A stretch of 64,000 nucleotides of DNA from UBA2705 sp963977105 (GTDB lineage: Bacteria > Pseudomonadota > Alphaproteobacteria > Micavibrionales > Micavibrionaceae). Every line of letters begins with the position of its first letter. The stretch's first letter is position 1. The notes beneath the pieces were generated by a model. The model was not told the origin of the DNA and made no database searches. It was given only the letters and a program-made list of their open reading frames with translations. Shown here one piece after another: positions 37,037 through 45,894 of the stretch. The translations under genes and the position numbers were made by a program. The DNA lies in contig CAXBNI010000003.1 of NCBI GenBank assembly GCA_963977105.1, positions 173,786 through 237,785 on the forward strand, written 5' to 3'.

Positions 37037-38521
37037 CTAGCGGATAATGAACTTTTCTAAATGCGCCTTGCGGTCATAAGCAACTAAGGCCGTGGGGTCT
37101 TTTTCACTTGCGCGCACGGCAATGCCATATTCGCGCATTAAAGCTTTGGAGTGCGGCGATAGTGACAATGGCTGAACATGCTGCGTGCCATCACCCCCGT
37201 TATGAGCGCGGGCAAATTGCTGCGATATATTGACCATTTTCACATCCTCTGCGACATAATCCATCGGGCGAAGATGCGGCGACCATTCAGCCACGCTTGT
37301 TCCGTAAGCAAACGTCTTTAACGTTTGTTGCGCAATATCTGACAAACCATTCCGCGCGAATAGTTCCTGTACACGGCGTTGGCGATAGCTTTCCATTGCA
37401 GGGCTCAGCGCGAGATCTCCGCGTGCATCTTTATAACAAACACCATCAAACATGTCATAAACGCCATCCACAATCGCGCCCAAGATCCGCCAGCGTTCAT
37501 TAAGCTTAGAAAATATGTTCAAAGCCCACACACCGCTGTTTAAATTAAGAAAGTCTTGCGCAATATGCGGCATATTGCTTTTGATCTTCTTATAAATGTC
37601 CTTCGCGTCATCAGCCTGTGCAATAGCAAAAAATGACAGGCCGAGGCGTTCATGCACTGCGCCCAGTATCGTTTTCTGCACATGCCCTAGCTGTGAACTG
37701 AATGTACATAGGCGTAATTGTGCATATAAAGCATCGCGGAATTCGTCTGTGCCCAGATCACCCATTCTTGAGGTCACATGTGAATATAAGAATGTTTTTG
37801 CAACGCGCTCTTTATGCGTAAAGACGTTCTCGTGTTGGCCCTTACAGCGATCATAACGCTGATAATCCCGCTGTACTGCACGCAGCGCATCTTTAACCCC
37901 GCATAATGCATTCAGCATATCGTCGTTTAACGGTGAATCTGCGCCATCACGCGCTTTCTCGGCTGTTTTCAGCGCGTATTGCAGCGCCATTACCGCATCA
38001 AGCTGCACCGCTTTTTCAGGCACATCCAATTTTTGTGCTGAATACACGCTCTCCGCTGAACTCAGCCGCGGGTCCATCAAATCATAATGCGAGCATAAAC
38101 GTTCCATATGGTCTTTAAACGCGGCGACAAAGGCGTCATCACGCGGCACATTTTTGCGTTCAACTTCAGCCTCCACCGCAAGGTCGATCATGAACGTCAA
38201 TGACTGGCGCAGCCCTTCAGGAATTTCTTCTAAATAAGCAGCGATACCGGAATCATATACGTTAACATCATAATGATGATCAAAATGGCTATAGAGGCGC
38301 GCGGCATGTTGTGGCATATCGACAGCTTTAAACGCAGCCTGCACCACATCACGCGCAGAGAAAAACATTGCTGTGCCAATTTGAGATGCTGTGATTTTAT
38401 CTGTATTCGTATCGCGATCATATGCATAGCGGAACACATCATGCAAAGCGCCACATAGGCGCAGCGACGGGGTGGCTGATCCTGAAGAAGGCCTTGCAAA
38501 TGTGTAGCCATAGTTTGACAT
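37037..38521 (-). CDS. hypothetical protein, 494 aa
   Basis: Not recognised. A long soluble helical protein with no signal peptide or membrane helix. Features: HFDHHYDVNVYD (about 78-89, His/Asp-rich), LAVEAEVERKNV and a C-terminal basic end KAHLEKFIIR. Its ATG directly abuts the TGA of the 141-residue gene upstream (TGA-ATG on the minus strand), so the two are co-translated. It is convergent with nothing and ends 94 bp before the carbonic anhydrase gene. The same strand holds four unrecognised genes in a row (39 kb block). Confidence 0.75.
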   Translation of the reverse strand: MSNYGYTFARPSSGSATPSLRLCGALHDVFRYAYDRDTNTDKITASQIGTAMFFSARDVVQAAFKAVDMPQHAARLYSHFDHHYDVNVYDSGIAAYLEEIPEGLRQSLTFMIDLAVEAEVERKNVPRDDAFVAAFKDHMERLCSHYDLMDPRLSSAESVYSAQKLDVPEKAVQLDAVMALQYALKTAEKARDGADSPLNDDMLNALCGVKDALRAVQRDYQRYDRCKGQHENVFTHKERVAKTFLYSHVTSRMGDLGTDEFRDALYAQLRLCTFSSQLGHVQKTILGAVHERLGLSFFAIAQADDAKDIYKKIKSNMPHIAQDFLNLNSGVWALNIFSKLNERWRILGAIVDGVYDMFDGVCYKDARGDLALSPAMESYRQRRVQELFARNGLSDIAQQTLKTFAYGTSVAEWSPHLRPMDYVAEDVKMVNISQQFARAHNGGDGTQHVQPLSLSPHSKALMREYGIAVRASEKDPTALVAYDRKAHLEKFIIR

Positions 38522-38947
38522 TCAAATCACCTTTGCTTTTAATATACTCAATTGGCGAATAACCATATCCGGCGCTTCTTCAGTGCTACGACATTGACCG
38601 AGCAAATCTGCGCCCTCTTTCTTAAACATAATCTGAGTTGTGCCGTAACGTATATCCTGCGTCGCGACTTGATAACAAGACAGCATATAGCCCGCATCAT
38701 CTAAGGATTGGCGTAATCTCTCATCGCTGAACCAGCGCCGATAACTCGCAACGCTTTCAAAACCAAACGTAAAACCAGGGTAAGTCGCTGCGCGGCCAAA
38801 TATGCCACACAGGCCACGATCTTGCATAGGTAGCGGGGCCTGTGCAGCCGGAATATCTGCCAAAACCCATGCGATGTGGCTCTCAGGCTTATAAGGCCCT
38901 TCGCCTGCGTCATTTTCGACGCGCCAAATTTGCGTTAACTTATCCAT
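38522..38947 (-). CDS. hypothetical protein, 141 aa
   Basis: Small soluble protein. It begins LTQIWRVENDAGEGPYKPES (about 4-23), a pattern that I have seen in short proteins dealing with bound metabolites but cannot assign. It has GRAATYPGFTFGFESVASYRRWFSDERLR in the middle (about 51-79) and two cysteines (about 47 and 91). It is the first gene of a pair with the 494-residue protein, with stop and start codons adjacent. A terminator hairpin just upstream (38996-39028) separates it from the previous gene, so it has its own promoter. Confidence 0.65.
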   Translation of the reverse strand: MDKLTQIWRVENDAGEGPYKPESHIAWVLADIPAAQAPLPMQDRGLCGIFGRAATYPGFTFGFESVASYRRWFSDERLRQSLDDAGYMLSCYQVATQDIRYGTTQIMFKKEGADLLGQCRSTEEAPDMVIRQLSILKAKVI

Positions 38948-38995
38948 GTGCCGGAGAATACATTATTATGGCAAACGTAGCAAGATAATTAGCAT

Positions 38996-39028
38996 AAAAA
39001 AACCAGATGGCCATAACAGCCATCTGGT
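38996..39028 (-). terminator. Rho-independent terminator
   Basis: A perfect 10-bp stem ACCAGATGGC / GCCATCTGGT with a 7-base loop is followed, reading leftward, by seven T residues. It ends transcription of the 104-residue gene and the genes before it. It is the clearest terminator in the window. Confidence 0.88.
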
Positions 39029-39054
39029 CGAAAATTTATAAAAGCCGCATCACA

Positions 39055-39369
39055 TTAAACAGGCGCGACGCCATTAACCACAAGTAGGTTCGATACGGCC
39101 TGCAAAAGCGGCTCTACCGCATCATCGCTAAGCGTGCTTACGCTATTCAATGCATCGTTCACTGATGCCACAGAATCTCTCAATACCGTTACATTAGGGA
39201 CGAGGTCATTACGGTCAGCCGTAATGCCTGATGCTTTCGCTTTTGATAAAAACTCTTGGCCAAGGCCATTAAGTGCATAGACCCCACCTTGAGACTGCCC
39301 GTAGTTTTCTTCACTCAGCAAAGTTGCTAATTTGGAAGTCACTTGTTTAAAGTCATGTTGTAAGCCCAT
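39055..39369 (-). CDS. hypothetical protein, 104 aa
   Basis: Small helical protein, Ser/Leu-rich, without signal peptide (MGLQHDFKQVTSKLATLLSEE). GVYALNGLGQEFLSKAKASG is central; the C-terminal half is a likely amphipathic helix pair. ATG 39369 has cggag about 7 bases upstream. It lies 74 bp after the large DUF4116-type gene and just before a strong terminator, so it is the last gene of that transcript. No function recognised. Confidence 0.65.
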   Translation of the reverse strand: MGLQHDFKQVTSKLATLLSEENYGQSQGGVYALNGLGQEFLSKAKASGITADRNDLVPNVTVLRDSVASVNDALNSVSTLSDDAVEPLLQAVSNLLVVNGVAPV

Positions 39370-39443
39370 CAGTATCTCCGATTAATCGTTTATGAATTCA
39401 ACTCTTTTGTACGTCGCAATACGTAAAATGGCAAGAAAAATAT

Positions 39444-42005
39444 TTAACCCATTACGCCACCACCATACGCAATATCCCCATTCAAATATGCGCGCGCATC
39501 AGGGTTATGGTTAAATACTTTTTGCCTAAATGCAGGGTCTTGTTGTAAAGCTCCCATATGCGAGAATAATGATATGTCACTCTTTAAAGCCGCCAAAGCG
39601 ACATCGTGATCTAAGTGTAAACCCAGCGGCGAGTCATTATCATTCGCCCCCTTCCACAATGTCTTTAATGACGCGATCACAGCGCCGCCCTTCGCCGCAC
39701 CATCTGCCGCCTGAGCCGCAGCGCGGACCAAACAAAGATACGCAGCGGGGTCATTTTCAACCGCGATCATAACAAGCTCTTTATCATGTAAAAATTGAAG
39801 GTCAATATATTGCAAAGCGCGCCCACCACTTTTCACTGCAGCCATTGCGACATCACGGTCTTTTAATAACGCCTTCGGCACATGTTCTATGCAGCCCCAG
39901 CCTGCACCAAGTGCGGTGATTACAAAATCTTTATTATTAATCACATCTGGCCCCGCATCGCTGATACATAGTGGTTCATCCACCACACATTTCATCATGA
40001 TTTCTAAATTATTCCGTGCTTTCTCGCCCAAATTATAGCTATCAACCTCATGATGTTTCACAATCTCTATAACCATTTCGACATCATCATAAAACACATC
40101 ATGAAGGCGCTCTAACGGGTAGGCCATGCCATTACGCACGGCCAGTACAGCCATTTCTCGTTGCTGCTGCAATTCATCTGACAAGTAATTATAAATCTGC
40201 CCACTTATACCAAGCGCCTTACGGACAAATTTTTGGTCCTGTTTCAATGTAGGAACGACTTCATTATACAAATAGGGCTGCCCCTTTAAAGCAAGCAGAG
40301 CAAGGTTCGCATCCGCCTTAAGACGGTCGGATGCGAATTTATAGGCCTCCGCATGCGCCGTAATCGCATCGCGCATAAAGGCCTCATCATCCGTAAATAC
40401 AGGTGATATAAACTCAAGCGCATAAGGCGAGGATTGCGCCGCTGTTTCAGCAACCTCGAGGTCTTCTATATAATTAGGGTAATGTTCGTGTAAATAACGC
40501 ATCGTGCCCCAGTTTACAGATACAAGCTCCTTGACAAAATCACGGTCTTTGAACAAATTTTTATCAATATGTTCTAACGCCCCATCATCATGTTCCATGC
40601 TCAGTAAAATCGCTTTTTTATCTTTCAAATACTTTGCATCCAACGCAAAAATAGCGCTGCCAGATTGGTTTATCGCTTCATAGGCAATCTCATCATTCGC
40701 CCGCAGCTTAGGCGAAAGCACTTTAATGATTTTCCAGCTGCGCTTCACGGCATGATATGCGGTTTCCGCATCATCTTTCGCTGCCTGATCTAACAAATGA
40801 AAGACTTCGTGGTTTTGCTTAACAGCGATTTGCGTAAATTCAGGAAGCCCTTTAAATTTTGGAAAATACTGAATGGCAAAGCCACGAATTTGCACAGCAA
40901 GACGGACAAATTCAGGGTTGTTTTTATAGCTTTTGGGCAAATCTTCCGCACGGTGAAAATTCATACGGATACGGTCTAATATTTCAAGCCAATCTTCATT
41001 TTCAATTTTTAAAGTGGCCTTTAAGCTTTTTTTATTCTGTTTATCATCACATTGGCGGCGTTCAAGCAGCGCCTCTGCGATCCTCTCCGCCAAATTCACG
41101 GGCTCAAATTCTTTATAGACAGGGGATTCATTTTTCGACAATGCGTTGAACGATAGAGTATAGCCTTGTTTTTCCAACTCGGCGCAACGTGACCCGCGAT
41201 GCAAATACACCGTTTTTCCGCCATAAAGCGCTTCGGAAACCATTGACTGCGAATTCCCCCAGACAACAATATGCTGTGCGCGTGCAATCAGGCCTTTATA
41301 CGGGTTATAGGGCGCATCACGGTCAAATTTATAACCCAGCAGGTCTATTTGGTCTTCTAGCCCCTCTTTACTCAGCTGTGTTTTAATCGCGTCAAACAAA
41401 GCATCGTAATTTTCCGCTTTCGTGCGGCGGCTGGCGCATAAATATACACTCGCTTCGGGGTAATGTTCCATCACGCGGGTAATTTTTTTTGCGAACCTAC
41501 CGACATAATCATCATAAGGGTCAACCAACATGACAGAGATAATCGGCGTCTTTATATTAGGGTGCTGCGCATCAAATAATGCGCCCTCTTCTGTCATCAT
41601 TTCAGGCGTCAAATGATGTGCCACAAGTTCGTGTTCCCCCAGCATGTCCCGCGCAATGCTTTCATTGATTTGCGTCACGGCAAAGGCATCACCATAATCT
41701 TGCCCAACAAGCTTTAAAGCTTCGCTGCAGCGATGGCCAAAGACATATTCAGGGGGATTATACGGTTTTAAAAATCGGGCTAATAGCGCCTCATATGACG
41801 TATCTTCCGGTGCATCAGGGAAAGTCGAACGTAATAATTTGTCATCAGCGTAAACCACACGCCCGCCAACTTTTTTGGCCATGACCCGTGCCAAGCCGCG
41901 CCAGCCTGCGACGTCGCCACGCGTTGGATCATCGCTTTCAATATTCACTAATATTGTCGGCTCATCCCTGCCTTGCGGCACAATATTTAGAGGTACATTC
42001 ATCAA
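39444..42005 (-). CDS. ELM1-like GT-B domain fused to a DUF4116-type repeat array, 853 aa
   Basis: Residues about 10-300 resemble the ELM1/DUF1022 GT-B-like fold: YVFGHRCSEAL, KTPIISVMLVDPYDDYVGRF, SVYLCASRRTKAENYDAL, and WGNSQSMVSEALYGGKTVYL (about 262-281), the last being the conserved donor-side motif. Residues about 340-800 are tandem helical units of roughly 45-50 residues, matching DUF4116 style (NPEFVRLAVQIRGFAIQYF, DREMAVLAVRNG-type phrases, DRDVAMAAVKSGGRALQYID). No signal peptide. Both parts are poorly understood. The fusion suggests a large scaffolded glycosyltransferase-like or recognition protein. It is first in a transcript with the 104-residue gene. Confidence 0.7.
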   Translation of the reverse strand: MMNVPLNIVPQGRDEPTILVNIESDDPTRGDVAGWRGLARVMAKKVGGRVVYADDKLLRSTFPDAPEDTSYEALLARFLKPYNPPEYVFGHRCSEALKLVGQDYGDAFAVTQINESIARDMLGEHELVAHHLTPEMMTEEGALFDAQHPNIKTPIISVMLVDPYDDYVGRFAKKITRVMEHYPEASVYLCASRRTKAENYDALFDAIKTQLSKEGLEDQIDLLGYKFDRDAPYNPYKGLIARAQHIVVWGNSQSMVSEALYGGKTVYLHRGSRCAELEKQGYTLSFNALSKNESPVYKEFEPVNLAERIAEALLERRQCDDKQNKKSLKATLKIENEDWLEILDRIRMNFHRAEDLPKSYKNNPEFVRLAVQIRGFAIQYFPKFKGLPEFTQIAVKQNHEVFHLLDQAAKDDAETAYHAVKRSWKIIKVLSPKLRANDEIAYEAINQSGSAIFALDAKYLKDKKAILLSMEHDDGALEHIDKNLFKDRDFVKELVSVNWGTMRYLHEHYPNYIEDLEVAETAAQSSPYALEFISPVFTDDEAFMRDAITAHAEAYKFASDRLKADANLALLALKGQPYLYNEVVPTLKQDQKFVRKALGISGQIYNYLSDELQQQREMAVLAVRNGMAYPLERLHDVFYDDVEMVIEIVKHHEVDSYNLGEKARNNLEIMMKCVVDEPLCISDAGPDVINNKDFVITALGAGWGCIEHVPKALLKDRDVAMAAVKSGGRALQYIDLQFLHDKELVMIAVENDPAAYLCLVRAAAQAADGAAKGGAVIASLKTLWKGANDNDSPLGLHLDHDVALAALKSDISLFSHMGALQQDPAFRQKVFNHNPDARAYLNGDIAYGGGVMG

Positions 42006-42091
42006 GCGCTATTCTGCAATTGTAATATAAAAACTGCAGTAAGGTAGCACAGAACAAACACGAAAGTCAATTATGTAAAAAGGGGGCGCAC

Positions 42092-43162
42092 CTAGTCACT
42101 TTGCGCCATAAAACTTGCTAAAGGTTTGCGTATTGAACGCGTGATGTTTGCCCGGCGCGCTATGCCAACGCGACCTGTAAAGAAAATATGTTCGAGGCTG
42201 ATGTTCTTGGGCGCCAAAACTTTACCCATGAAATGCTCATGAATTCCCGTGGCCTGTTTTTGACGCTGCGTAAACGGGATGTTCCGCTGACAATATAAAG
42301 AAAACATAAAGACAATATACCACGGCTGCATCGCATAACCCTGCTGCGTCAAACGCAGCCAAAAACGCTGCATAGATTGTCCTGCGCGGATATAATCTGC
42401 CATTTCAGGCTTTGGCACTTTCTGAGGATCAAATGCCATAACATAGTGACCTGAGCACATAAGACCAGGCAATAAATCTAACTCTATTTGCGTCATCAGA
42501 GTCGCCGCAGGTAATTTCATCATCGCGCGGCTACGCGCCTCATCAGAAAGCACCCATTTCATCATGCTCAAACTAGGGGCGCTCAGGCCAAGTGAGCCCA
42601 TAGGTATTTTATCCATGCTGTCAGCGTCTGACCACTCAATCAAATCACGGTGTATCGGGTATGTTTCATCCATCCGTAAACGTAAATCGGTGGCCCGCAT
42701 CATCAAGCGTGCCACAGTCAATTTTTCTTTAAAGCTTTCATACCAATGGATTTCAATGTCATCATCAAGCTGCGCGGTTAAGGCGCCTTTAAATTCATCA
42801 TCTAAAGCGTTTGTTTTGTATATGTAACGGTTCACTGAGCGCTGTTCAACATATGCGAGTAGGTCTGAATTTTGCGTTTCAGCCGCATCAAGATGTACAA
42901 TAACTGTTTCAAGGTCAACAATCTCATAAGCCAAATCATAACCAAGCTTCTGCGCCATTAATCGCCCGTTTTCAATGAACATCCCCAGTGATACCCAGTC
43001 AGGTATGGGCACAAGATTATAGGAGTTACGCTGAGATTTCTTTATATCAAGGCGGATGCTGTCTTGCGATAAAGGGGTAATCGTCCAAGGCTGTGCATTG
43101 TCGCCACTTGGCGCCCAAAGGCATGACATTAATATCGACTTCATATGTTCAGAAAGCTGCAT
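42092..43162 (-). CDS. nitroreductase-family protein (Acg/Rv3131-like)
   Basis: 356 residues. The opening SCLWAPSGDNAQPWTITPLS (about 13-32) matches the FMN-pocket motif of the Acg/Rv3131-like nitroreductase subgroup, and RFWLRLTQQGYAMQPWYIV (about 266-284) matches the second half (usually GLAxQPM). The core R-x-S-x-R loop appears as QRSVNRYIYKTNALDD. FMN-binding and oxidoreductase activity are therefore plausible, though this subgroup sometimes lacks classic activity. In some genomes a domain like this is fused to a ThiF-like domain. Here it stands 4.2 kb from ThiF copy 2, separated by the tld genes. Transcribed leftward; upstream is a small exported orphan. Confidence 0.78.
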   Translation of the reverse strand: MQLSEHMKSILMSCLWAPSGDNAQPWTITPLSQDSIRLDIKKSQRNSYNLVPIPDWVSLGMFIENGRLMAQKLGYDLAYEIVDLETVIVHLDAAETQNSDLLAYVEQRSVNRYIYKTNALDDEFKGALTAQLDDDIEIHWYESFKEKLTVARLMMRATDLRLRMDETYPIHRDLIEWSDADSMDKIPMGSLGLSAPSLSMMKWVLSDEARSRAMMKLPAATLMTQIELDLLPGLMCSGHYVMAFDPQKVPKPEMADYIRAGQSMQRFWLRLTQQGYAMQPWYIVFMFSLYCQRNIPFTQRQKQATGIHEHFMGKVLAPKNISLEHIFFTGRVGIARRANITRSIRKPLASFMAQSD

Positions 43163-43241
43163 GAGAAAAAGGAAACCTTACATTGGAGGAGGATAAAGAG
43201 GAATAGAGTTGCATGAATATAAAGGAAAGGTGCAATATTGC

Positions 43242-43805
43242 CTACAGAAAATCTAAGGCACATAAATGCGTATAGAACGCTTTTTTATTATGGCTTGTCT
43301 CCTCAGTATATTGCTGCATAAAAACATTATAAGCCTGAATGAGTTTACGGCTTGATGTTTGTACATCGGGGTGAGCCGCATATTGCTTGTAGCCCTGCTT
43401 CATCGTTATGTCTGCATAATGCCATTGTTCAAAGAATTGCCATTGCTCTCGCAGGGCTTCTAAGGTCAGGCGCTGCGTTTCATACAAATCATATGGCGTT
43501 TGCAGTGATGAAATCTCATTGATAACAAAGATATAATTATCACGATAATACGCGTAATCATAAGCGGCCTCATTGTACATTTTTTCTAACATCTCAACAC
43601 GCACAGCCACAGCCATATCAATCAAACTAAAAAACGCATTTAAATAGGTGCGGTGCGCTTCATCTAAAGGTGATGCTATCGGGTCGTAAGTGACTTGCTG
43701 TTTCGGGATTGCTTTATAGGCATCTTCAATACTCATTGCCTGCGCAGGCAGCGCCCCACCCATCAAAATAGCAACGCTCATTACCAATAGTTTTTTATAA
43801 AACAT
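43242..43805 (-). CDS. hypothetical exported protein, 187 aa
   Basis: The signal peptide is about 1-23 (GALPAQAMS). The mature part is helical and rich in Tyr and Gln (AAYDYAYYRDNY, about 79-90; FEQWHYADITMKQGYKQYA, about 124-142). One Cys near the end. No membrane anchor after the signal. No family recognised. It is divergent from tldD and lies 79 bp upstream of the nitroreductase-like gene in the same direction, so it could share that transcript. Confidence 0.7.
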   Translation of the reverse strand: MFYKKLLVMSVAILMGGALPAQAMSIEDAYKAIPKQQVTYDPIASPLDEAHRTYLNAFFSLIDMAVAVRVEMLEKMYNEAAYDYAYYRDNYIFVINEISSLQTPYDLYETQRLTLEALREQWQFFEQWHYADITMKQGYKQYAAHPDVQTSSRKLIQAYNVFMQQYTEETSHNKKAFYTHLCALDFL

Positions 43806-43985
43806 TCCCTTCCCCCATACATAAACATGTCGTGGACTTAAGTCTAACGCAACAAAGATAAAGAAATATTAATCACAGAATAGCGCAGTAAATTATGCCC
43901 CACCCTCTTGCATTCTGGTGAAACTGTGATAAAGATTATGGTCAATAATAAATAAAAAAAATAAATATGAACAGGGAAACAGAAT

Positions 43986-45425
43986 ATGAGCGCTCTTACC
44001 GAGACTGATAGAATCTTCTATACGGAAACTGATTTAAACAAAAACAAAGTCAAAGACCTTGTTACAGCCACGCTGCACAACTCAGATGGCGGTGAATTAT
44101 TTTTAGAACAGTGCTGGGAAGAAAGTTTTTCATTCAGCGAAGGTAAAGTAAAATCTGCCGATGCGTCCATTGCCGAAGGCTTTGGACTGCGCTTTATTTC
44201 TGGCGAAAAAGAAGGCTTTGCCAGTAGTGGCACGCTTGATATGCGCGCGCTGCAAAATGCTGCGAAAGCCGCACGCGCCATTCACACACATGGCACAGAT
44301 TCAAACATCATCGTTCCACGCCAACGCGTTATCACACCGTATTACGCGGCAAACAACCCGATTGACGAAATGGCCAATGCCGATAAAATCCAAGTTCTTA
44401 ACGATATTGACAGCTATATGCGCGCCAAAGGCGGCAAAATATTAGATGTCCGCGCATCGATTACAGCGGAACACCAAACCGTACAAATCATCCGTGCTGA
44501 CGGCCACCGCGTCGCTGACATACGCCCAATGACACGCTTTAACATTGCGGTCATGATGGAAGAAAATGGTAAAATACAAGAGCGCAGCTTTAGCTATGGC
44601 GGGCGCTATGGTTACAAAGAATTATTTAACGAAGCTAGCCTGCATCACGCCGCAGACGAAGCATATCGTCAAACATTAGTTGCCCTTGCCGCAGAAGAAC
44701 ATGAAGCCGCAGTGCTGCCAATTGTTATGGCGCCGGGCTGGCCTGCTGTGATGATCCACGAGGCTGTAGGACATGGACTCGAAGGCGATGCCAACCGCAA
44801 AAACAAATCTGTTTATGCCAATAAAATTGGCCAGCGCGTAGCCTCCAAAGGCGTCACAATTATTGACCAAGGCGACATTGATGACCGCCGTGGCTCAATC
44901 AACTTTGATGATGAAGGCTTTAAATCACGCAAAAACGTGTTGATTGAAGACGGCATTCTAGTTGGTTACATGCAAGATCAATTAAACGCACGCCTAATGG
45001 GTGCCGAGATTACCGGTAATGGGCGCCGCGAAGGCTATAATTGCCGCCCTATGCCGCGCATGACCAACACCTTCATGGAGTCAGGTCAATACACGGCTGA
45101 AGAAGTTATTGGTTCTGTTGATAAAGGTATTTATGTCGCAGGCATGTCTGGTGGCAGCGTTGATACAACATCAGGCAAGTTTAACTTCGCAGTAACCGAA
45201 GCCTATCCCATTGTGAACGGTCAAATACAATATGATCGACCAATCAAAGACATCACCGTACAAGGCAACGGCCCGGAAGCGATGAATAACGTCAAAATGA
45301 TTGGCAATGACAGCAGCCTTGATAGCGGTGTAGGTGTTTGCGGCAAAAACGGTCAATCTGTCCCAGTTGGCGTTGGTCAGCCAACCGTCCGTATGGATGG
45401 CCTAAAAATTGATGGTCAAAAATAA
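43986..45425 (+). CDS. tldD: metalloprotease TldD
   Basis: 479 residues, TldD of the TldD/TldE (PmbA) pair. The zinc motif HEAVGHGLEGD (H-E-x3-H, about 257-267) is intact and the C-terminal SSLDSGVGVCGKNGQSVPVG (about 440-459) is the conserved barrel end. The heterodimer degrades unfolded or processed peptides and, in E. coli, matures microcin B17 and helps degrade the antitoxin CcdA. ATG 43986 follows an acagggaaac ribosome site. A GNAT gene follows 25 bp on; the partner tldE is convergent just beyond, so both subunits are encoded within 3.3 kb. Confidence 0.95.
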   Translation: MSALTETDRIFYTETDLNKNKVKDLVTATLHNSDGGELFLEQCWEESFSFSEGKVKSADASIAEGFGLRFISGEKEGFASSGTLDMRALQNAAKAARAIHTHGTDSNIIVPRQRVITPYYAANNPIDEMANADKIQVLNDIDSYMRAKGGKILDVRASITAEHQTVQIIRADGHRVADIRPMTRFNIAVMMEENGKIQERSFSYGGRYGYKELFNEASLHHAADEAYRQTLVALAAEEHEAAVLPIVMAPGWPAVMIHEAVGHGLEGDANRKNKSVYANKIGQRVASKGVTIIDQGDIDDRRGSINFDDEGFKSRKNVLIEDGILVGYMQDQLNARLMGAEITGNGRREGYNCRPMPRMTNTFMESGQYTAEEVIGSVDKGIYVAGMSGGSVDTTSGKFNFAVTEAYPIVNGQIQYDRPIKDITVQGNGPEAMNNVKMIGNDSSLDSGVGVCGKNGQSVPVGVGQPTVRMDGLKIDGQK

Positions 45426-45450
45426 AACCATTCCTACGCATTAGGCAAAA

Positions 45451-45894
45451 ATGGATTATCATTATAAAAGCATGAGCGGCGTCGATGCCGCTCACATTGT
45501 TGATCCGTTTTACAGGCAGCATGGCTGGCTAACATCTCATGCGCGTGATGACGACCAATTCGCCATTGCCTATTACGGCGAAACTCTTGTCGGCTGCCTA
45601 AGGCGCTGTCATGAAAATGGTATTTACATGCTCAGAACAATGATGGTCGATCCCCGCCACAGGGGACAAGGCCTCGGGCATGGCTTACTACAATTTTATG
45701 AGCAGAATTTATTAAAAGATATAAGTGCAGACATTCACTGCACGCCCTATGCACACTTGCCCGAATTTTACGCGTCGATCGGCTTCACAACGCGCAAAAT
45801 CGAAACGGCGCCCGCCTTTATTATAAAACGTATTCAAGAGTATACTCAAAGGGGTAACCCCACCATATACATGGTGAGGCCACATAAAACTTAA
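45451..45894 (+). CDS. GNAT-family N-acetyltransferase
   Basis: 147 residues covering a whole GNAT domain: MLRTMMVDPRHRGQGLGHGL (about 59-78) holds the acetyl-CoA pyrophosphate loop R/Q-x-x-G-x-G/A, and the C-terminal FYASIGFTTR is the final strand-helix element. Substrate not readable. It follows tldD by 25 bp in the same direction and probably shares its transcript. Its stop codon overlaps the stop of the convergent pmbA gene (shared TTAA), so the two genes end on the same bases. Confidence 0.88.
   Translation: MDYHYKSMSGVDAAHIVDPFYRQHGWLTSHARDDDQFAIAYYGETLVGCLRRCHENGIYMLRTMMVDPRHRGQGLGHGLLQFYEQNLLKDISADIHCTPYAHLPEFYASIGFTTRKIETAPAFIIKRIQEYTQRGNPTIYMVRPHKT

Noticed and set aside
42092..43162. 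Considered calling the nitroreductase-like gene an McbC-type azole-forming dehydrogenase
   Set aside because: Motifs match the Acg/Rv3131 subgroup better, and no YcaO or precursor peptide is near; kept only as a hypothesis in the findings.
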